Source: a bacterium
GTDB taxonomy: Bacteria; Electryoneota; RPQS01
DNA length: 9,002 nt
NCBI GenBank assembly: GCA_018814465.1
Contig: JAHIZR010000071.1
Coordinates: 1-9,002, forward strand
Direction: 5' to 3'
Of this stretch, positions 5,689-9,002 are shown one piece after another. The translations under genes and the position numbers were made by a program. The notes under the pieces are model-generated. The model was not told the origin of the DNA. It was given only the letters and a program-made list of their open reading frames with translations, and made no database searches. The stretch's first letter is position 1. Each line of letters opens with the position of its first letter.

Positions 5689-5728
5689 CGCCCAAACAGG
5701 ACGACTCAAATATAAAAGGAACAATGAT

Positions 5729-6157
5729 ATGCTGAAGGGTTTGCGCACTCTCATTCTCCTGGGGATAGCCATGACACTGCTTTTTGCGGCGTGCAAGAGT
5801 GGTCCTACGCAACAAGAACTGTTTGAAAAAGCGACAGTTGCTCAAGAAAGAAGTGATTTTAAAGCCGCTATCGAAGCTTATCAGGAATTCGTCACGGCGT
5901 TTCCCGAGGCTCCTGATGCGCCGAAATGTCAGTTCATGATCGGCTATCTATATGCGAATCATCTTGACGATGATGCGAGCGCGAAAGAGGCATATCAGAA
6001 ATTTATCCGCCTCTATCCGGAAAATGTGCTAATTAAAGATGCGCAGTGGGAACTTGATCATTTGGGAATGGATGTGAATGAAATTGACGAATTGAATCAG
6101 ATATTGGGTTCCGAGGAAGATTCCACGGCGGCTGAAGCGGATTCAATTACCGGATAA
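5729..6157 (+). CDS. Lipoprotein with two TPR-like repeats (BamD/YbgF-like body)
   Basis: A 142-residue secreted lipoprotein. I chose ATG at 5729 because AAGGA lies 9 bases before it, a promoter lies upstream, and the protein then starts with a lipoprotein signal peptide: basic MLKGLR, a hydrophobic stretch, and lipobox LFAAC with Cys22 (Phe instead of the commoner Leu at -3). The longer frame from 5618 would overlap the HIT gene and bury the signal. Residues 30-62 and 67-99 form two TPR-like helical pairs (DFKAAIEAYQEFVTAFPEAP, then AKEAYQKFIRLYP), the spacing seen in BamD and in periplasmic YbgF/CpoB proteins. The C-terminus (120-142) is acidic and probably unstructured. It likely sits on the periplasmic side of a membrane and binds other envelope proteins. 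It is much shorter than BamD (about 245), so I do not call it BamD. A terminator follows. Confidence 0.85.
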   Translation: MLKGLRTLILLGIAMTLLFAACKSGPTQQELFEKATVAQERSDFKAAIEAYQEFVTAFPEAPDAPKCQFMIGYLYANHLDDDASAKEAYQKFIRLYPENVLIKDAQWELDHLGMDVNEIDELNQILGSEEDSTAAEADSITG

Positions 6158-6191
6158 GTGCTAAAGATTTATTGAATAAAAGGCAAGATTT

Positions 6192-6220
6192 TAGATCCCC
6201 AACAGGGGGTCTATTTTTTT
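6192..6220 (+). terminator. Intrinsic terminator after the TPR lipoprotein gene
   Basis: A 9-bp stem, TAGATCCCC (6192-6200) with GGGGGTCTA (6205-6213), including one G-T pair, has an AACA loop and is followed by seven T's. It begins 34 bases after the stop codon. Confidence 0.85.
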
Positions 6221-6318
6221 ATATGACGCTGCTGGAACTTTCGCAAAGCTACCGCTGTTATATTCCTTGAGTTGAAGTAGTTAATAATGTAACTGTTAGA
6301 CAGAAATGTCGGAGGACC

Positions 6319-7308
6319 ATGGACCAGGATATCCGTGAACTGACTCTAAAAATCGAACGCGAGGCGGAACTTGCGGATCGCTTGTTAGCAGAAACCGGAA
6401 AGCATTTATTCGGTCAAAAGTATATGATGGAGCGCCTGTTGATCGCGCTCTTCGGCGGGGGACATATTCTATTAGAAGGCGTGCCGGGACTGGCGAAGAC
6501 ATTAGCTATTAAGACGCTGGCGTCGTCGGTGCATGCGAAGTATCAGCGGATTCAATTCACGCCTGATTTGCTGCCGGCGGACTTAATCGGAACTCTTGTC
6601 TACAATCAGAAGGACGGGAATTTCACGACCAAGCACGGACCGATCTTCGCGAATTTCGTGTTGGCGGATGAAATTAACCGCGCGCCGGCGAAAGTACAAT
6701 CCGCGCTGTTGGAGGCGATGCAGGAATTTCAAGTTACGATTGGCGAGCAGACGTTTCATTTGCCGGAACCGTTCCTCGTGATGGCGACGCAGAATCCAAT
6801 CGAGCAGGAGGGAACCTATCCGCTGCCGGAAGCGCAGGTTGACCGCTTTATGCTGAAGATTAAGATTGATTATCCGCGGCGCGATGAAGAGACGCGAATC
6901 ATGCGGGCGTACTCGCAGACGGAAGTTCCCGAGCTTAACGCAGTCGTGACGCCGGAAGAGATTTTGCGCGTGCGCAAGCTGATCGAGTCCATCTATGTTG
7001 ATCCGAAGATTGAAGATTATGTGCTGGATATCGTTTTTACGAGCCGCGAACCGGAACAGCATAAGCTGCCGGATTTGAAGCCGCTGATTCAGTATGGCGC
7101 CTCCCCGCGAGCTTCCATCTATTTATTAAAGGCGGCGCGCGCGCATGCGTTTTTAAGAAGACGGGGTTATGTGGTGCCGGAAGATATCCGGGCGATCGGC
7201 ATGGATGTGCTGCGGCATCGCATCGGAATTTCCTATGAAGCGGAAGCGGAGGAGATTACTCCGGAAAATATTATTACGCAGATTTTCAATACAGTCGAAG
7301 TACCGTAA
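6319..7308 (+). CDS. MoxR family AAA+ ATPase
   Basis: A 329-residue cytoplasmic ATPase of the MoxR/RavA group, thought to act as a chaperone that loads or activates VWA-domain partners. Walker A is GVPGLAKT (54-61), Walker B FVLADE (113-118) followed by INRAPAKVQSALLEAMQE, and sensor 1 is ATQN (156-159) in the MoxR signature ATQNPIEQEGTYPLPEAQVDRF's first part. R176 of QVDRF is a candidate arginine finger. The C-terminal lid contains SPRASIYLLKAARAHAFLRR. Length is normal. ATG at 6319 has GGAGGA 3 bases ahead, a good site if slightly close. It is separated by a terminator from the lipoprotein gene and is followed after 6 bases by its usual DUF58 partner. I see no convincing promoter in 6221-6318. 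Confidence 0.95.
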   Translation: MDQDIRELTLKIEREAELADRLLAETGKHLFGQKYMMERLLIALFGGGHILLEGVPGLAKTLAIKTLASSVHAKYQRIQFTPDLLPADLIGTLVYNQKDGNFTTKHGPIFANFVLADEINRAPAKVQSALLEAMQEFQVTIGEQTFHLPEPFLVMATQNPIEQEGTYPLPEAQVDRFMLKIKIDYPRRDEETRIMRAYSQTEVPELNAVVTPEEILRVRKLIESIYVDPKIEDYVLDIVFTSREPEQHKLPDLKPLIQYGASPRASIYLLKAARAHAFLRRRGYVVPEDIRAIGMDVLRHRIGISYEAEAEEITPENIITQIFNTVEVP

Positions 7309-7314
7309 TCAGCC

Positions 7315-8193
7315 GTGCTTGAAACCAGAGAAATACTGAAGAAAGTCCGGCAGATCGAGATCAAGACTCGCGGTTTGGTGAATGAGGTCATGTCGGGCGA
7401 ATATCATGCCGTGTTCAAAGGTCGCGGGATGAACTTCGCGGAGGTGCGCGAGTACCAGATCGGCGACGACGTGCGTTCCATCGACTGGAATGTTTCGGCG
7501 CGCATGGCGAAGCCGTATGTGAAAATTTTCGAGGAAGAGCGCGAGCTATTGGTGATGCTGTTGGTCGATGTATCGAGCTCGTCGGCGTTCGGTTCCGCGG
7601 GAAGTCTGAAGCGCGATTTAGCGACCGAGTTGGCGGCGGTGATGGCCTTTTCCGCGATTCGCAACAACGATAAAGTCGGACTATTATTATTTACGGACCG
7701 GATAGAGAAATTCGTCACTCCGCGAAAGGGAAAGAGTCATATCCTGAGGATCCTGCGCGAATTGGTGACCTTTGAGCCGAAGCGCAGCGGAACTGAGATC
7801 TCGGTCGCTTTGGAATATTTGCTGCATGTCATCAAGAAGCGGTCGATTGTCTTTCTCATTTCGGATTTTATCGACAAGGACTATCTGCCGATCTTAAGAA
7901 TCGCTTCCCGCAAGCATGATCTGACGGCGATTCATGTGATCGATCCGCGCGAGCACACGGTTCCGCCGGTCGGTCTGGTCAAGCTGCATGACGCCGAAAC
8001 GGGTGATTCGATCTGGATCGACAGCTCTTCACCGACCGTGCGCAAGGAACTGCACACGCGGTTTACCAACTGGCAGCAAGGAGTGAAAACCGAGTTTCAG
8101 CGATCCGGTCTGGATTATCTGCCGCTGGATGCCGATAAGGATTATGTTCGTCCGCTGATCACGTTCTTCAAGAAGAGGGAGCAGAGGAGGTAG
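7315..8193 (+). CDS. DUF58 domain-containing protein (VWA-like), partner of MoxR
   Basis: A 292-residue soluble protein of the common DUF58 family. The family core is clear: GEYHAVFKGRGMNFAEVREY (28-47), then GDDVRSIDWN (50-59) with the signature DWN, and the VWA-like strand VMLLVDVSSSS (80-90) with a MIDAS-type D85-x-S87-x-S89. T160 in SGTEIS and D184 in ISDF are in positions expected for the remaining metal-site loops. No signal peptide or membrane helix. The start is GTG at 7315, 6 bases after the MoxR stop; the N-terminus (MLETREILKKVRQIEIKTR) is the family's usual one. No good Shine-Dalgarno, so translation is probably coupled to MoxR. Role inferred from context: with MoxR in assembling or activating envelope or enzyme complexes. 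The usual downstream VWA membrane genes are absent. Confidence 0.93.
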   Translation: MLETREILKKVRQIEIKTRGLVNEVMSGEYHAVFKGRGMNFAEVREYQIGDDVRSIDWNVSARMAKPYVKIFEEERELLVMLLVDVSSSSAFGSAGSLKRDLATELAAVMAFSAIRNNDKVGLLLFTDRIEKFVTPRKGKSHILRILRELVTFEPKRSGTEISVALEYLLHVIKKRSIVFLISDFIDKDYLPILRIASRKHDLTAIHVIDPREHTVPPVGLVKLHDAETGDSIWIDSSSPTVRKELHTRFTNWQQGVKTEFQRSGLDYLPLDADKDYVRPLITFFKKREQRR

Positions 8194-8293
8194 GATACCC
8201 CCTTTTGAGGGATAAAAGAGGAAGGTATGAAGTATGAGGTATAAGGTCTAAAGGAAGAAAAGAAAGTCGCCCCCTTCGAGCTTATCCCCAAAT

Positions 8294-8311
8294 GGATTCC
8301 GGCGGGATTGC
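8294..8311 (+). repeat. Fragment of the 78-bp dispersed repeat (start only)
   Basis: GGATTCCGGCGGGATTGC matches the first block of copies B and C (GATTCCGGCGGGGTTGC) with one change, then the similarity stops and the sequence leads into the GGGA-loop hairpin. Confidence 0.5.
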
Positions 8312-8326
8312 TTCGACAAACGCTGA

Positions 8327-8350
8327 TGCAACACCCGGGAGGGTGCTGCA
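8327..8350 (+). repeat. GGGA-tetraloop hairpin, copy 1
   Basis: TGCAACACCC (8327-8336) pairs with GGGTGCTGCA (8341-8350) except for one A-C mismatch, closing a GGGA loop of the GNRA class. The trailing sequence TAGT is shared with copy 2 at 8759-8782, where the second pair from the loop is changed on both sides. Confidence 0.7.
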
Positions 8351-8381
8351 TAGTAGTGCGCTGGATTGCAGGGAGTTCGGG

Positions 8382-8425
8382 ATTCCGGATAAATCAACTA
8401 CGAAGACTTGTTGATTTTCCGGAAT
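8382..8425 (+). repeat. Long hairpin element, copy 2 (conserved foot and CGAAGAC loop)
   Basis: An 8-bp foot (ATTCCGGA 8382-8389 with TCCGGAAT 8418-8425), one bulged T (8390), and an 8-bp inner stem (AAATCAAC 8391-8398 with GTTGATTT 8410-8417) enclose the loop TACGAAGACTT. It shares foot, loop and the following GAATGAC with the element at 1701-1745. T's at 8434-8441 follow 8 bases later; it is the first hairpin with a T-tract after the DUF58 stop and might weakly end that transcript. Confidence 0.75.
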
Positions 8426-8449
8426 GACAAGCATTTTTTTTAGCTTATA

Positions 8450-8527
8450 AAGATTCCGGCGGGGTTGCGCACGATTACGGGATCGAAAGCGGAAAACTCT
8501 CTGTGCTTAGCCCGGCTCGGCGAGCAG
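8450..8527 (+). repeat. 78-bp dispersed intergenic repeat, copy B
   Basis: Begins AAGATTCCGGCGGGGTTGCG, has a middle with ATCGAAAGCGG, and ends CTGTGCTTAG plus CCCGGCTCGGCGAGCAG. It aligns without gaps to copy C (a constant offset of 230 bases between 8450/8680 and 8501/8731) and nearly so to the reverse complement of copy A at 1840-1918. Confidence 0.8.
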
Positions 8528-8533
8528 AGACCT

Positions 8534-8575
8534 CTTTCCGGCGGGGAACTGCAAAAGCTTAATCCCCGCTCGGCG
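8534..8575 (+). repeat. Shortened copy of the dispersed repeat, folding into a hairpin
   Basis: It begins TTTCCGGCGGGG and ends GCTTAATCCCCGCTCGGCGG, the two ends of the full repeat with about 30 bases of the middle missing. GCGGGGA (8541-8547) pairs perfectly with TCCCCGC (8563-8569) around a 15-base loop. Confidence 0.5.
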
Positions 8576-8592
8576 GAAGAAGAATACGTTCC

Positions 8593-8659
8593 GGGCACCC
8601 GGGGACGGGAGCCTCGGCGGAATTCTGAGAGCACCCAGAGATGGGCGCCTCAGTGGAAT
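8593..8659 (+). repeat. Imperfect 36-bp tandem duplication
   Basis: The 31-base unit 8593-8623 (starting GGGCACCC, ending GGCGGAAT) recurs at 8629-8659 (starting GAGCACCC, ending AGTGGAAT). 24 of 31 positions are equal; six of the seven differences are G-to-A or C-to-T in the second copy. Confidence 0.6.
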
Positions 8660-8679
8660 GTCATAACCTATATCAGGAA

Positions 8680-8754
8680 AAGATTGCGGCCGGGTTGCGC
8701 ACCTGAAGGAAATCGAATAGATAGCATTCTCTGTGCTTAGCCCCGCTCGGCGAG
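8680..8754 (+). repeat. 78-bp dispersed intergenic repeat, copy C
   Basis: Begins AAGATTGCGGCCGGGTTGCG, keeps GCGCACCTGAAGG and AATCGAA in the middle, and ends CTCTGTGCTTAG then CCCCGCTCGGCGAG. The middle differs from copies A and B while both ends are conserved. It leads directly into the second GGGA-loop hairpin. Confidence 0.8.
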
Positions 8755-8758
8755 ATTT

Positions 8759-8782
8759 TGCAACACGCGGGAGCGTGCTGCG
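8759..8782 (+). repeat. GGGA-tetraloop hairpin, copy 2
   Basis: TGCAACACGC (8759-8768) pairs with GCGTGCTGCG (8773-8782) around loop GGGA. The A-C mismatch of copy 1 is kept. The second pair from the loop is G-C here and C-G in copy 1, and the outermost pair is T-G instead of T-A. TAGT follows in both. Confidence 0.7.
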
Positions 8783-8832
8783 TAGTGTCGTTTCAATATA
8801 GGTGTGCTTGGTTCAAGATAGACCCCCCCTAT

Positions 8833-8853
8833 CCCCCCCCGCGAGCAGGGGGG
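8833..8853. repeat. C-run/G-run hairpin
   Basis: A run of eight C's (8833-8840) and a run of six G's (8848-8853) flank GCGAGCA. A degenerate second unit follows: CCGCGAGCAGGGGGG then AACAAGAATG resembles CCGCAAGCAGGGGG then AAGAAGAATG up to about 8892. Confidence 0.5.
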
Positions 8854-8947
8854 AACAAGAATGATTAACCGCAAGCAGGGGGAAGAAGAATGTTTTTCCA
8901 ATCAAGTTAAATCGATTCTACAGAATTCTAATTATGTTATTACGTTA

Positions 8948-9002
8948 ATGGTGTTTTTGAGATATAGTTCAGTTTTGACGGCGATGCTGTTTGCAGTGAC
9001 GG
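8948..9002 (+). CDS. Possible start of a secreted or membrane protein, cut by window edge
   Basis: ATG at 8948 opens a frame that stays open for 18 codons to the window's end: MVFLRYSSVLTAMLFAVT. This looks like the beginning of a signal peptide or membrane anchor (one Arg, then a hydrophobic run). No Shine-Dalgarno is visible in the AT-rich sequence before it, and only 55 bases are present, so the call rests on the hydrophobic pattern and on position after a long gene-free stretch. Confidence 0.4.
   Translation, partial: MVFLRYSSVLTAMLFAVT

Larger units (their letters stand above)
8194..8947. other. Gene-free spacer with a dense mosaic of intergenic repeats
   Basis: No credible gene in 754 bases. 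In order: a purine-rich tract of repeated GGTATGA/AGTATGA/GGTATAA words (8221-8250), a start-only fragment of the dispersed repeat (8294-8311), a GGGA-loop hairpin (8327-8350), a long hairpin (8382-8425) followed by eight T's (8434-8441), repeat copy B (8450-8527), a shortened copy (8534-8575), a 36-bp tandem duplication (8593-8659), repeat copy C (8680-8754), a second GGGA-loop hairpin (8759-8782), and a C/G-run hairpin (8833-8853) with a partial duplicate ending in AAGAATG (to 8892). Frames here run across these repeats and are not coding. Confidence 0.75.

Noticed and set aside
5618..5728. N-terminal extension of the lipoprotein from an upstream ATG
   Set aside because: It would overlap the HIT gene, lie over the promoter at 5660-5688, and bury the lipoprotein signal peptide; ATG at 5729 has the ribosome site.
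8200..8220. Terminator directly after the DUF58 gene (CCC, TTTTGA, GGG)
   Set aside because: Only a 3-bp core stem with bulged extension and no T-tract; too weak to call.
8465..8740. 91-codon plus-strand open frame
   Set aside because: It spans repeat copies B and C and the tandem duplication; the frame is a by-product of GC-rich repeats.
8450..8754. CRISPR array
   Set aside because: Copies are too few, too long and too irregularly spaced, vary in the centre, and no cas genes are present.

Overview
The window looks like a stretch of chromosome from a Gram-negative-type bacterium that I cannot place further. The evidence is a lipoprotein with a BamD-like TPR body, a LeuT-type transporter, a MoxR-DUF58 operon, clear sigma70-like promoters (three with exactly 17-base spacers), GTG/TTG starts used beside ATG, and intergenic spacers full of dispersed structured repeats. 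An uncultured FCB-type lineage (Zixibacteria/KSB1-like) is only a guess from general style.

Layout. 1-1506 (minus): a nearly complete sodium:neurotransmitter symporter (SNF/LeuT family), cut by the window's left edge, with its own promoter at 1552-1580. 1581-2100: a gene-free spacer holding one copy of a roughly 78-bp dispersed repeat, a long hairpin, G/C-run hairpins and pyrimidine-rich tracts. 2171-3953: an AT-rich accessory module made of promoter, inverted-repeat operator, Xre/ImmA-IrrE-type metallopeptidase, DUF4411 PIN-like protein and strong terminator, a recognised toxin-antitoxin-like arrangement. 3954-4413: AT-rich and mostly unexplained, with one doubtful small membrane ORF on the minus strand and a hairpin terminator. 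4414-4834: a small gene of the 'NALKHGL' type broken by a one-base frameshift. 4914-5054 (minus): tRNA-Asn(GTT) with promoter and terminator.

5118-6220 (plus): a promoter, a 33-residue basic ORF that the six-frame search missed, overlapping by 4 bases with a HIT/HINT-type hydrolase; then a separate promoter, a lipoprotein with two TPR-like repeats and a strong terminator. 6319-8193 (plus): MoxR AAA+ ATPase and DUF58 protein, 6 bases apart, a classic pair in which the ATPase is thought to act as a chaperone on VWA-type proteins. The later genes usual in such operons (BatA/BatB-like VWA membrane proteins) do not follow. Instead 8194-8947 is a dense mosaic of intergenic repeats. A possible new secreted or membrane protein starts at 8948 and runs off the right edge.

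The most unusual content is in the non-coding mosaics. Three element types recur within this one window: (a) a 75-79 bp sequence in three copies plus two shortened ones; (b) a long hairpin seen twice with conserved foot and loop but a completely different, still paired, inner stem; (c) a short hairpin with a GGGA (GNRA-class) tetraloop seen twice with a compensatory base-pair change. These patterns point to elements maintained at the level of structure, spread around the genome.
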